Below the pieces are notes generated by a model. The model saw only the letters and a list, made by a program, of their open reading frames with translations. It had not been told where the DNA came from and did not search any database. Below, piece after piece: positions 53,999 to 62,207 of a stretch of 64,000 nucleotides of DNA. Origin of the DNA: Acidobacteriota bacterium (GTDB taxonomy: Bacteria; Acidobacteriota; Blastocatellia; Pyrinomonadales; Pyrinomonadaceae). The stretch is from contig JADJOS010000001.1 of the NCBI GenBank assembly GCA_016713675.1, forward strand, positions 1,922,001 to 1,986,000. Direction: 5' to 3'. The position numbers and the translations under genes are program-made. Position 1 is the stretch's first letter, and every line of letters starts with the position of its first letter.

Positions 53999-55147
53999 TC
54001 AGATCGATTTTCTAGATATCGCAGATGCGGCTATGATCCCGAGTGATGCCACAAATTTGTTGTATGTTGCGAATCTTGCGTCACTGGTGAAGCCTTTCGC
54101 GAATCTTGCGTAGATCTGCTGCGCGATGACGGCGATCTTGAATGTGCCGAAGACATAATAGAACAGCATGTCCGGAACGGCGCGTCCCTGAGATTCGGCG
54201 TACATATCGACCAGCTCTTGCCGCGTGATATTTTCCATCAGGACCCTCGGGTTGAAGGGCATGTTGAGCAATCCGTCGGGTGCGTCCCTGGAAATCCAAT
54301 AGCCAAGTGTTGTGCCGAGGTCCATCAGTGGATCGCCGACGGTGACCATCTCCCAATCGAGAACAGCCGTTACCTTTGTAAGATCTGACGGATCGAGCAT
54401 GATGTTGTCGAACTTGTAATCGTTGTGGATCAGCGAAGCCCCCGATTCTGCCGGGATGTTTTCATTGAGCCACGCGATCGCATTTTCGATTTCCGGAACC
54501 TCGTCGATCCTGGCCGCGAAATAGCGTTTAGTCCAGCCTTCGACTTGGCGTTTGTTGTAGCCAACGGGTTTGCCGAGGGTTTCCAGTTTTGCGTCCTTGA
54601 GATCCAGCGAGTGGAGATCGGCTAGGTTTTGGATGAAGCTCTTGCAAACCTCGAATCGAAACACCTGAGACGTTTCGAGCAGCTCGGCTTGCGATAGGGC
54701 GTTTTGAGTCCCGCCTTCAGGCGGCTCTTCGCCCGCGGTGTTGCCGCCTGAAGGCGGGACTCCAAGCTCGAGCGTCCCCGGGATCTTTCCTCTGATTATC
54801 AAACCTTGCCGGCGTTCCATTAGGTAAAACTCGGAGCCGATGACCGACTGGTCCTCGCAATAGAGCAGCGGCCGAGGAGCGGGTTCGTACACAGCCGATA
54901 GCTTTGAGAGCACATCAAATTCACGCCGCATATCGTGGGCCGACTTGACCGTGTTCCCGAACGGCGGCCGGCGGAGTACAAATTCCTTTCGTCCTAGTCG
55001 AATCAGATAAGTCAGGTTCGAACTGCCGCCTGGAAATTGTTCTACACGAATTTCGCCGTCGAGCAGGTTCGGCTGGCCTTTGCAATAGGTCCTAAGACTG
55101 TCGATGTCGATCTCTTCGCCCTTGCGGACGTTTTTGGTCTCACCCAT
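53999..55147 (-). CDS. Phosphotransferase family protein (APH fold, ACAD10/11-like), with repeat insertion
   Basis: About 382 residues from ATG 55147 (TTG 55180 also possible). Kinase fold: GGSSNLTYLIRLGRKEFVLRRPPFG (P-loop region), SLIHNDYKFDNIMLD (catalytic loop) and TAVLDWEMVTVGDPLMDLG (metal Asp). It resembles the kinase half of ACAD10/11 and LvaA, which phosphorylates 4-hydroxyacyl-CoA in levulinate breakdown. The divergent acyl-CoA dehydrogenase gene (55421) supports that. Residues ~140-158 (GVPPSGG...PPEGGTQN) come from an inverted repeat (54706-54762) inserted in frame. Confidence 0.85.
   Translation of the reverse strand: MGETKNVRKGEEIDIDSLRTYCKGQPNLLDGEIRVEQFPGGSSNLTYLIRLGRKEFVLRRPPFGNTVKSAHDMRREFDVLSKLSAVYEPAPRPLLYCEDQSVIGSEFYLMERRQGLIIRGKIPGTLELGVPPSGGNTAGEEPPEGGTQNALSQAELLETSQVFRFEVCKSFIQNLADLHSLDLKDAKLETLGKPVGYNKRQVEGWTKRYFAARIDEVPEIENAIAWLNENIPAESGASLIHNDYKFDNIMLDPSDLTKVTAVLDWEMVTVGDPLMDLGTTLGYWISRDAPDGLLNMPFNPRVLMENITRQELVDMYAESQGRAVPDMLFYYVFGTFKIAVIAQQIYARFAKGFTSDARFATYNKFVASLGIIAASAISRKSI
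54706..54762. repeat. Perfect 19-bp inverted repeat inserted in the phosphotransferase gene
   Basis: GAGTCCCGCCTTCAGGCGG (54706-54724) and CCGCCTGAAGGCGGGACTC (54744-54762) are exact inverted copies separated by 19 bp. The 57-bp element keeps the reading frame and adds a Gly/Pro-rich loop to the protein, away from the catalytic motifs. Confidence 0.85.
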
Positions 55148-55221
55148 AAACTCATAGAGGTCATGATCTATATTGTTCAATTTTCGAATGCCTCAAAATG
55201 GCCGGAATTACTCCCGATTAT

Positions 55222-55347
55222 TCAGGATTTTTCGTTGTAGAGCAACCTGTGTGACGCCTCGAATTCACTCAAGTCCTTCGGCCAGCCCTCCCGCCCACAG
55301 ATCGACAACAAGACGACTTCATCAAGTGTGGTGATGATCGGCGAATC
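55222..55347 (-). pseudogene. Possible gene remnant
   Basis: On the minus strand a stretch of 41 codons reads protein-like (ITTLDEVVLLSICGREGWPKDLSEF, ending HRLLYNEKS and stop at 55224-55222), but it begins directly after a TGA (55348) and has no start codon. It could be the C-terminal scrap of a lost gene, or a small gene with a frameshift. The remaining ~270 bp between the two divergent genes hold only AT-rich promoter-like sequence. Confidence 0.35.
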
Positions 55348-55420
55348 TCATGTTTGTGCAATTAAAAACCTCGCTATTGATGTTGATGCGCAGGGCATTT
55401 GTATAAGAGAATGACCGGGT

Positions 55421-56614
55421 ATGAACTTTGAATATTCTGAGAAATCATTGGAAATGCAATCGCGGCTGAATGTGTTCATGGACGAGTGGATCTATCCAAA
55501 TGAGCAAGCCTATCTGGACGAGATCAATTCTGGTGACCGATGGCAGGCGTCAAAACTGATGGAAGAACTGAAGCATCATGCTCAATCTGCAGATCTGTGG
55601 AATTTGTTTTTGCCGGATGTGTCGGGGCTTACAAATCTCGAATACGCACCGCTGGCTGAGATCATGGGGCGTGTTGTTTGGGCATCCGAAGTATTCAATT
55701 GCTCGGCTCCAGACACCGGCAACATGGAGGTGCTACATTTGTACGGTTCGCCGGAACAAAAACTGCATTGGTTGGCACCGTTGCTAAATGGCGAGATTCG
55801 TTCGTGTTTTGCGATGACCGAGCCGGATGTAGCCTCGTCTGATGCCACGAACATTTGTGCGTCAATCGTAAGTGAAGGTGATGGCTATATTTTGAACGGG
55901 CGAAAATGGTGGTCGACCGGTGCGGGCGACAAGCGATGCAAGCTTGCTATCTTTATGGGCAAGACCGATCCGGATGCTCCGAAACATCTGCAGCAATCAA
56001 TGGTGCTGGTACCGATGGATGCCGAGGGCGTCAAGGTCGAGCGAAATCTGCTGGTGTTCGGTTTTGACGATGCACCGAACGGACACTCGGAAATTTCATT
56101 CACCAACGTCCGTGTTCCAAGGGAAAATTTGCTTCTCGGTGAAGGCCGCGGTTTTGAGATCGCGCAAGGGCGGCTTGGGCCCGGACGAGTCCATCACTGT
56201 ATGCGGCTGATCGGAATCGCTGAGCGATCCCTTGAGTTGATGTGTGCCCGTGCAAAGACCCGAATGGCATTCGGCAAAGCCGTCGCCGACCAGGGTGTGA
56301 TTCGCCAATGGGTCGCAGAAGCTCGGCTCGCGATTGACCAAGCACGTTTGCTCGTTCTCAAGGCGGCGTGGATGATGGACACCGCTGGGAACAAAGCCGC
56401 GCGACGCGAGATCGCGATGATAAAAGCCGTCGTTCCGCAGATGGCTTTGAAAGTGATCGATCAGGCGATCCAGGTCCACGGCGGCGGCGGCGTGTCCCAG
56501 GACTTTCCACTAGCGCAATTTTGGATCTACGCCAGATCACTTCGCCTCGCGGATGGGCCCGACGAAGTGCATCTTGAATCCATTGCAAAGTTAGAGTTAA
56601 AGAAAAGCCGGTAG
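55421..56614 (+). CDS. Acyl-CoA dehydrogenase (ACAD10/11-like)
   Basis: 397 residues. FAD/acyl-CoA fold: CFAMTEPDVASSDATNI (FAD-binding), ILNGRKWWSTGAGDKRCKLAIFMG, RLGPGRVHHCMRLIGIAERSLELM and AIQVHGGGGVSQDFPLAQFW. The N-terminus is short and soluble. It resembles the C-terminal part of ACAD10/11, which acts on phosphorylated 4-hydroxyacyl-CoA. The divergent phosphotransferase gene strengthens that reading. A generic FAD-linked acyl-CoA dehydrogenase is the alternative. Confidence 0.88.
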   Translation: MNFEYSEKSLEMQSRLNVFMDEWIYPNEQAYLDEINSGDRWQASKLMEELKHHAQSADLWNLFLPDVSGLTNLEYAPLAEIMGRVVWASEVFNCSAPDTGNMEVLHLYGSPEQKLHWLAPLLNGEIRSCFAMTEPDVASSDATNICASIVSEGDGYILNGRKWWSTGAGDKRCKLAIFMGKTDPDAPKHLQQSMVLVPMDAEGVKVERNLLVFGFDDAPNGHSEISFTNVRVPRENLLLGEGRGFEIAQGRLGPGRVHHCMRLIGIAERSLELMCARAKTRMAFGKAVADQGVIRQWVAEARLAIDQARLLVLKAAWMMDTAGNKAARREIAMIKAVVPQMALKVIDQAIQVHGGGGVSQDFPLAQFWIYARSLRLADGPDEVHLESIAKLELKKSR

Positions 56615-56736
56615 AAAGTCCCATTCCGGGCCAAGAAAAAATTCACAAATTGGCTTCTATGCCGTCATTCTGACCGACCGCGCCAGTCAGTATGAATATT
56701 TTTCTTTCATTTTAAGTTAAACAATGCAAAAAAGTG

Positions 56737-56765
56737 TTGACAGACGTTGTGCATTACTGTAAATT
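56737..56765 (+). promoter_or_regulatory. Promoter of the pil gene cluster
   Basis: TTGACA (56737-56742), 17 bp, then TAAATT (56760-56765). It leaves a leader of about 300 bases before pilM, containing small hairpins and one short frame (ATG near 56810) with no support. Nothing else is seen in the 450-bp gap. Confidence 0.6.
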
Positions 56766-57067
56766 CTAAAGAGTAACAGCCAATAGGTTGTTCACCCTTC
56801 GCCACCATATGCGAATGAGTTTTCTCAAGAATGACAGTTCAAAGGCCGCAGTTCGCGGTCAAAACATCCGGAAAGTTGCGGGTTTTTGGCACTGCTAAGT
56901 AAACAGACCTGCCGTTCGATCGCTTACGACTACGCGTTTAATTCAGAAGGTGGCAAAGATCTTCCGAAACGCCAAAGCCCAACCGACCCGGAAATTTCAG
57001 GGAAACTCTATTAATTGAAGTAGATTGGCGTGAAAGTAAACTGAAAGCCAACAAGGAGCAAAAAATA

Positions 57068-58120
57068 ATGCTGTTCGGTAAAAAGAAAAGCGTTGCCGGT
57101 TTGGATATAGGTTCGAGTTCGATCAAAATGGTCGAGCTTGACGGCAAACCAAACAGTCTCAATTTGGTCAGCCTCGGATTTGAAAATCTGCCGGGCGACA
57201 CGATCATTGACGGGCAGATCATGGAGCTGAACGTCGTTTCGGACGTGATCCAGAGCGTCTGCAACAATCACCAAGTTGCCGCGACACAGGTCGTCACCGG
57301 CGTTAGTGGTCACAGTGTCATTATAAAGAACATCGTTCTGCCGTCGATGAGCCGAGAGGAACTCGAGGAATCGATCGACTGGCATGCCGAAGAGCATATT
57401 CCGTATGATCTGGCTGATGTGAGCCTGGATTACCAAGTCACATCCGAGACAGCTGATTCTACTCACGTCCTGATCGCCGCGTGCAAACGTGATCGTATAG
57501 ATAATATAAAACAAGCCATTCAGTTAGCCGGCAAGCAGCCGGTGATCATCGACGTTGATACGTTCGCCCTGCAGAATTGCTACGAAGCGAATTACAGCCC
57601 GACCGACAACGATGTCGTCACGCTGCTCAATATCGGTGCCTCGACGATGAACGTCAACATCGTGAAGGGCACACGTTCCTTATTTACACGCGATATCACA
57701 GTCGGCGGCAGTCAGTTCACCGATGTCCTTCAGCGAAGCCTAGGGCTAAACTTCCAACAAGCAGAGGCTGTGAAACGCGGTGTCAATGACGCCGTGGACG
57801 GTATCGAAGAAAAAGCGATCGAGCCGCTGATGAATAACGTTACCGAGATCGTAGCGATGGAAATACAGAAGACATTCGATTTCTATCGAGCGACGACCGA
57901 AGATAACGAGACCGTTGTACAAAAGATCCTGATATCTGGCGGCGGTTCGAAACTTGCCGGTTTGTCGCAGGAACTTTCGCAGCGTCTCGAGCTTCCAGTA
58001 GAAGTTCTAAATCCGTTCCGTAATATTCGCGTGGACGACAAAAAGTTTGACCCTGAATATCTTAGCGAGATCGTGCCTGAAATGGCTGTGGCAGTCGGTC
58101 TGGCAATAAGGGGAGTGTAA
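57068..58120 (+). CDS. pilM: Type IV pilus assembly protein PilM
   Basis: 350 residues. Actin-like ATPase fold: VAGLDIGSSSIKMVEL (phosphate 1), HAEEHIPYDLADVSLDY, LLNIGASTMNVNIVKGTRSLFTRDITVGG (phosphate 2) and KILISGGGSKLAGLSQELSQRL (adenosine). It sits on the cytoplasmic face and binds the N-terminus of PilN. AAGGAGCAAAAAATA precedes ATG 57068. It is the first gene of pilMNO-P-Q. Confidence 0.94.
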   Translation: MLFGKKKSVAGLDIGSSSIKMVELDGKPNSLNLVSLGFENLPGDTIIDGQIMELNVVSDVIQSVCNNHQVAATQVVTGVSGHSVIIKNIVLPSMSREELEESIDWHAEEHIPYDLADVSLDYQVTSETADSTHVLIAACKRDRIDNIKQAIQLAGKQPVIIDVDTFALQNCYEANYSPTDNDVVTLLNIGASTMNVNIVKGTRSLFTRDITVGGSQFTDVLQRSLGLNFQQAEAVKRGVNDAVDGIEEKAIEPLMNNVTEIVAMEIQKTFDFYRATTEDNETVVQKILISGGGSKLAGLSQELSQRLELPVEVLNPFRNIRVDDKKFDPEYLSEIVPEMAVAVGLAIRGV

Positions 58121-58124
58121 CAAG

Positions 58125-58838
58125 ATGATCAAGATCAATTTACTTAATTCTGTAACCGAACGACAAGGCGGAGCCGCCGTAGCCGTAGATCGCAAGATCG
58201 CGAGTCCTGCGTCCAGATTCGTCGTCATGTCATTGGTCGTTGCTGCACTACTCGCCGCTGTTATCGGCTGGGACATTATCAGCACGCAAATGGCCAAGAC
58301 CGAAGCCGAGCGTCAGCTTGCAGAACAGAAGCAGATCGAAGCAGATCTTGCGGTTGTGATCGCCGAGCAGAAAGACCTCGAGCAGAAGATCCAGAACATC
58401 GATATGCGTATCGAAGCGATCAAGAAGCTTCGTGGATCACAGGCAGGCCCAAGTGCCGTACTTGAAGCGATGCGCGAGCGCATTGCGATGACACCGGGGC
58501 TTTACCTCGAGAGTGTCGAACAAAACGGCGAACAGTTGACATTCAAGGGCAATTCCCCCGACGAAAGTCAGGTCACCCAGTTTGGCCGCAGTCTTGAATT
58601 TTCGAACGGACTATTCTCGAATCTGAGCATTGAGACGACTCGTGCTGAAATTCAAAACCAAAACGCCCCTCAGAAAGTGAATGCCGAGGGCGAAGCACCG
58701 AAGATCGGGATCGTCAATTTCGTGATCAAGACCGCGTATACGCCTTCGAAGGCGGCCGGATCGAGTGCTAATGCACCGACGACCGCATCGGTTCCGGGAG
58801 CCGCTCAGACGCAGCCTGTCCAGGTCGCAAAAAACTAA
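58125..58838 (+). CDS. pilN: Type IV pilus assembly protein PilN
   Basis: 237 residues. The short cytoplasmic N-terminus INLLNSV is the PilM-binding motif. A single membrane helix follows (residues ~28-48, FVVMSLVVAALLAAVIGWDII), then a coiled coil (AEQKDLEQKIQNIDMRIEAIKKL) and a ferredoxin-like periplasmic domain. The Ala/Pro-rich tail is unusual. It starts 4 bp after pilM and belongs to the same operon. Confidence 0.92.
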   Translation: MIKINLLNSVTERQGGAAVAVDRKIASPASRFVVMSLVVAALLAAVIGWDIISTQMAKTEAERQLAEQKQIEADLAVVIAEQKDLEQKIQNIDMRIEAIKKLRGSQAGPSAVLEAMRERIAMTPGLYLESVEQNGEQLTFKGNSPDESQVTQFGRSLEFSNGLFSNLSIETTRAEIQNQNAPQKVNAEGEAPKIGIVNFVIKTAYTPSKAAGSSANAPTTASVPGAAQTQPVQVAKN

Positions 58839-58859
58839 TCTCCAAACAAGGAAACTACA

Positions 58860-59525
58860 ATGTTAGAGAAAATCAAAAACCTCAAATGGCACTTCCAGCT
58901 AATGATCCTCGTCGGCGTCGCATCGCTGATCTACGCCAGCGTCTGGTACTTTGTGACCAGCGAAACGCGGGCAGAGATCACGACGCTAACGGACCAGGTC
59001 GCTCAGCTTCAGCAGAAGAATGAGACCGCACGATTAGCCACGCAGCGTATAAACGAGTTTCGCTCGCTCTATGCCAGCAAGGCCGCTGAATACGAAGAAC
59101 TCAAGGTTCTACTGCCGGAACAGCGTGAGCTGACCAATGTCCTTCAGGGCCTGCAGGACACTGCAAACGACGCCCGATTGATCGTGATGCGGTTCAGTCC
59201 GCGTGACGAGACTCAGCAGGACATGATAATGGCCAAGCCGGTCGAGGTCGAGGTTGACAGTAACTTTAACAACCTGCGTGCATTCTTTGACAGCATGGCT
59301 AAACTGCCGCGTATCGTTTCGATCACCGATTTCAAGATCAATCAGCTTGAAAAGCAATCGGAGAACAAAACGCTGCATGCTCAGTTCCTGCTGACGGCAT
59401 ATTATGCGGCACCAACTGATCTCAATTCGGCTGCGGCTCCCGGAGCCCCCGGAGCAGCCCCGGTCCCCGGAACAGCCCCGGCCCCCGGAACAGTTCCGGC
59501 ACCTGCGGCCGCTCCTGCCAAGTAA
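58860..59525 (+). CDS. pilO: Type IV pilus assembly protein PilO
   Basis: 221 residues. One membrane helix (WHFQLMILVGVASLIYASVWYFV), a coiled coil (TTLTDQVAQLQQKNETARLATQRINEF) and the periplasmic PilO fold ending QFLLTAYY. It pairs with PilN in the alignment complex. The C-terminus is a Pro/Ala/Gly-rich tail of about 30 residues (PGAPGAAPVPGTAPAPG repeats), not usual for PilO. Confidence 0.92.
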   Translation: MLEKIKNLKWHFQLMILVGVASLIYASVWYFVTSETRAEITTLTDQVAQLQQKNETARLATQRINEFRSLYASKAAEYEELKVLLPEQRELTNVLQGLQDTANDARLIVMRFSPRDETQQDMIMAKPVEVEVDSNFNNLRAFFDSMAKLPRIVSITDFKINQLEKQSENKTLHAQFLLTAYYAAPTDLNSAAAPGAPGAAPVPGTAPAPGTVPAPAAAPAK

Positions 59526-59567
59526 CACTTCACACCCACCTATCGAGTAATAGAAGAGAAAAAAGCC

Positions 59568-60302
59568 ATGATCTACAAATCGACACCAATACGATTAGCT
59601 TGCCTTACCGCGATCGCAATAGCATTCGTGCTCGTGAGCGGACAGTCCTCGTCGGTAAATGCCCAACGCGATCCATTCGCTAAGGCGAGCTGGGCAAAGG
59701 AAAAGAAGCCGGCACCGGTGAATAATCCGTCAGCCGGTTCGAAAACCGGAGTAGCCGCGACGCCCGTGAACTACGGCCCTCCAATGATCGAGGCACGCAT
59801 TGAATATTACAAGCGGCTCAGAGAACAAGCCGCGGCAAATGGCCAACCGCTGCCGAAAGTCACCAGCGTTCTGACTCTCAGCGAAATGATCGTCACCGGC
59901 ATCTTTAAGACGCCGAGAGGTTATGCCGCAATGGTCGAGGCGACACCGATCAAGCTTTCATACACGATCTATCCCGGTGAGAAATTCTTTGACGGACAAC
60001 TCGTCGCTGTCGAGGAGAACAAACTCATTTTTCGCAAGGTCACGAAGACTGCCCCGGGCAAATTCGTCGCCTCTGTCGAAGACAAGCCGCTGCAGCAATA
60101 CAATATGAAGGCGGTCGTCCAGGGAACAGCTCCATCGCAAGATGAGAACAAGCCCGTCCAGGTCGCAGCTGCTCCAGTCATTGGTTCACCCGCAGGACCG
60201 ATCATATCGCCGGTCGATGAGATGAACAACGCGCCGGCCGTCGACGATACAAAGAAGAAGCCTGCCAAAAAGCCTGCCAAGGCTGCGAAAGCCGGCAAAT
60301 AG
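59568..60302 (+). CDS. PilP-like pilus assembly protein
   Basis: 244 residues. An N-terminal signal anchor (LACLTAIAIAFVLVSGQSSSVNA) is followed by an RDPF motif and, after a proline linker, a small beta domain (TLSEMIVTGIFKTPRGYAAMVEATPIKLSYTIYPGEKFFDGQLVAVEENKLIFRKV) that matches the PilP fold. No lipobox is seen, unlike classical PilP. The C-terminus is Lys/Ala/Pro-rich (KKKPAKKPAKAAKAGK). PilP links PilNO to the secretin PilQ, encoded next. Confidence 0.8.
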   Translation: MIYKSTPIRLACLTAIAIAFVLVSGQSSSVNAQRDPFAKASWAKEKKPAPVNNPSAGSKTGVAATPVNYGPPMIEARIEYYKRLREQAAANGQPLPKVTSVLTLSEMIVTGIFKTPRGYAAMVEATPIKLSYTIYPGEKFFDGQLVAVEENKLIFRKVTKTAPGKFVASVEDKPLQQYNMKAVVQGTAPSQDENKPVQVAAAPVIGSPAGPIISPVDEMNNAPAVDDTKKKPAKKPAKAAKAGK

Positions 60303-60394
60303 CAATTTTTGCGATCGCAGACCCTTGCGATCCTAATCTGATGAACATTTCAATCCGATCTTTTCCGAAAGATCATTTCTGTAACGGAGGAAAC

Positions 60395-62056
60395 ATGAAT
60401 TCTCTTATCATCATCAGCGACGTGGTAAAGCGTACCGCATTCGCTTTTCTGATAGTCGCCGTGCTGGCAATCTCAGCAACGGCTCAAAAGGTCGATCCCA
60501 AATCTGAAGGGCTTCGCTACGGCGACGCCGGATTTCGCGGCGAACCGATCAATCTCAGCGTTGTGAATGCCGATATCCGCGACATTCTCAGCTATATAAC
60601 TGATCAGTACGGTATCAACTTTGTGATCGACAAATCGGTCAAAGAAGTACCGGTGACGGTAAAGCTCAACGATGTTCCATGGAACGTCGCCCTCGATTCG
60701 GTTCTGCAGTCGCAGTCGCTGAATGCACAGGTCAACGGCAACATCCTGCGAGTTGTCGATTCGAAAGTGCTTTCGGACGAGATAGACCTTCGTTCAAAAT
60801 TAATGGACGGTGCGATCGATGGCTCGCCTCTTTATACCGAATTTCTCAGGCTCAATTATGCACGTGCCTCGGGAACGCTCAGCGGCGATGCCGGCGGTGC
60901 GGGTGGTTTGACCACCGGAACGTCGAGCGGCGGTCCATCAGGCGGAGATAGCAGCAGTTCCAGCGGCGGAAGCGACCAGGGAATTCTCGGCATTGTCAAA
61001 AAACGCCTTTCGCGTCGCGGAACGGTCGAAGTTGACGGCCGCAGCAACACGCTTATCATCACCGATGTCAAACAAAATATAGAAGCGATCCGCCAGCTAG
61101 TCTCATATCTTGACCAACCGGAACCGCAGGTTGAGATCGAAGCACGCATCGTTGTGGCTTCGCGAAACTTTAGCCGCGATATCGGTGTCCAGCTAGGCGC
61201 GATTCTGACCGGCCCCCGCGGAAGCGGAGCAGCCGGCGGAACGCTGCCGGGCAATACATTTGGTTTGCCGGTACCTCCGAGTATCCCTAATGGTGCTGTG
61301 GGCAACGATATGTTTTCGAAGATCGCAAACACGGTCATCGGTTTGACGACCGGCGTTTTTGGAACCGCTCAGATCAACGCGATGATCTCTGCCGGTGAAC
61401 AGAAAGGCCAGGCTAAGGTCATTGCAACACCTCGCGTCACAACTCTGAATAATCGTCCGGCGGAGATCAAGAGCGGAACCAAAATTCCGGTCACAACGAT
61501 CCAGCCGGGCAGTGCCGCGGGTGGTGCAGTTATTGCGACGACGACCTATGTTGACGTTCCTCTTCGATTGGCCATTACGCCTCAGATCACGGATCTTGGT
61601 ACGGTCATTCTCAATGTTATTGCCGAAAACAGCTCGACCGCGACGATCGTTGGCGGAGCCGCTCCGGCCATCAACACCCAGAGTATGACGACCCAGGTAA
61701 CGGTTCCCGATGGCGGAACGACCGTTGTTGGCGGTGTTTTGTTCGACGACGAACGCGAGAGCACCGACCGCACGCCGGGAATCTCGAGGATCCCGTTGCT
61801 GGGCAACCTTTTTAAGCGAAAGGGAGTTTCTCGTAACACGAACGAGATCTTGTTCTTCATTACACCGCGGATCACACGTCCGGACACATCGAATGCCGCA
61901 CAGGGCGGACAGATTCGTCCCGCATCGATCCTCCAGCCGGTGCCAATGGGCAATCCGCCGTCAAACTCATCCCGCGGCGGCGATACCCCGATGCCTGTTG
62001 TTCAAGGACCGGCATTGGCAAGGCCGGAGATGGCCACCACTCCGACCAAACCGTAA
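60395..62056 (+). CDS. pilQ: Type IV pilus secretin PilQ
   Basis: About 553 residues from ATG 60395, with GGAGGAAAC just upstream; the frame opens at 60341. Signal peptide; secretin-and-TonB N-terminal domain (AGFRGEPINLSVVNADIRDILSYITDQYGINFVID, VTVKLNDVPWNVALDSVL); a Gly/Ser-rich linker; NHN repeat (GTVEVDGRSNTLIITDVKQNIEAIRQLVSYLDQPEPQVEIEARIV); then the secretin barrel with VATPRVTTLNNRPAEIKSGTKIPV, VPDGGTTVVGGVL and LFKRKGVSRNTNEILFFITPRI. It forms the outer-membrane pore for the pilus. Confidence 0.94.
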   Translation: MNSLIIISDVVKRTAFAFLIVAVLAISATAQKVDPKSEGLRYGDAGFRGEPINLSVVNADIRDILSYITDQYGINFVIDKSVKEVPVTVKLNDVPWNVALDSVLQSQSLNAQVNGNILRVVDSKVLSDEIDLRSKLMDGAIDGSPLYTEFLRLNYARASGTLSGDAGGAGGLTTGTSSGGPSGGDSSSSSGGSDQGILGIVKKRLSRRGTVEVDGRSNTLIITDVKQNIEAIRQLVSYLDQPEPQVEIEARIVVASRNFSRDIGVQLGAILTGPRGSGAAGGTLPGNTFGLPVPPSIPNGAVGNDMFSKIANTVIGLTTGVFGTAQINAMISAGEQKGQAKVIATPRVTTLNNRPAEIKSGTKIPVTTIQPGSAAGGAVIATTTYVDVPLRLAITPQITDLGTVILNVIAENSSTATIVGGAAPAINTQSMTTQVTVPDGGTTVVGGVLFDDERESTDRTPGISRIPLLGNLFKRKGVSRNTNEILFFITPRITRPDTSNAAQGGQIRPASILQPVPMGNPPSNSSRGGDTPMPVVQGPALARPEMATTPTKP

Positions 62057-62082
62057 CGGATATTCAATGTTTCTTCCGAAGG

Positions 62083-62117
62083 GCCCGCTGAACCATAAGG
62101 TTTCGGCGGGCTTTCTT
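62083..62117 (+). terminator. Terminator after pilQ
   Basis: GCCCGC (62083-62088) with an inner TGAACC pairs with GGTTTCG and GCGGGC (62106-62111), followed by TTTCTT. Confidence 0.75.
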
Positions 62118-62207
62118 ATGGGTCTTGCTGCTATGTCAAAGTCGTGAACTTGAAGGTTTTCTTTTCATTCAAAATAACATTCGGCGTCCGGGAAGCCTCG
62201 ACCTCGG

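Noticed and set aside
56780..57060. c-di-GMP (GEMM) riboswitch before pilM
   Set aside because: Some GCAAAG-type words occur, but I could not assemble the conserved two-helix core.
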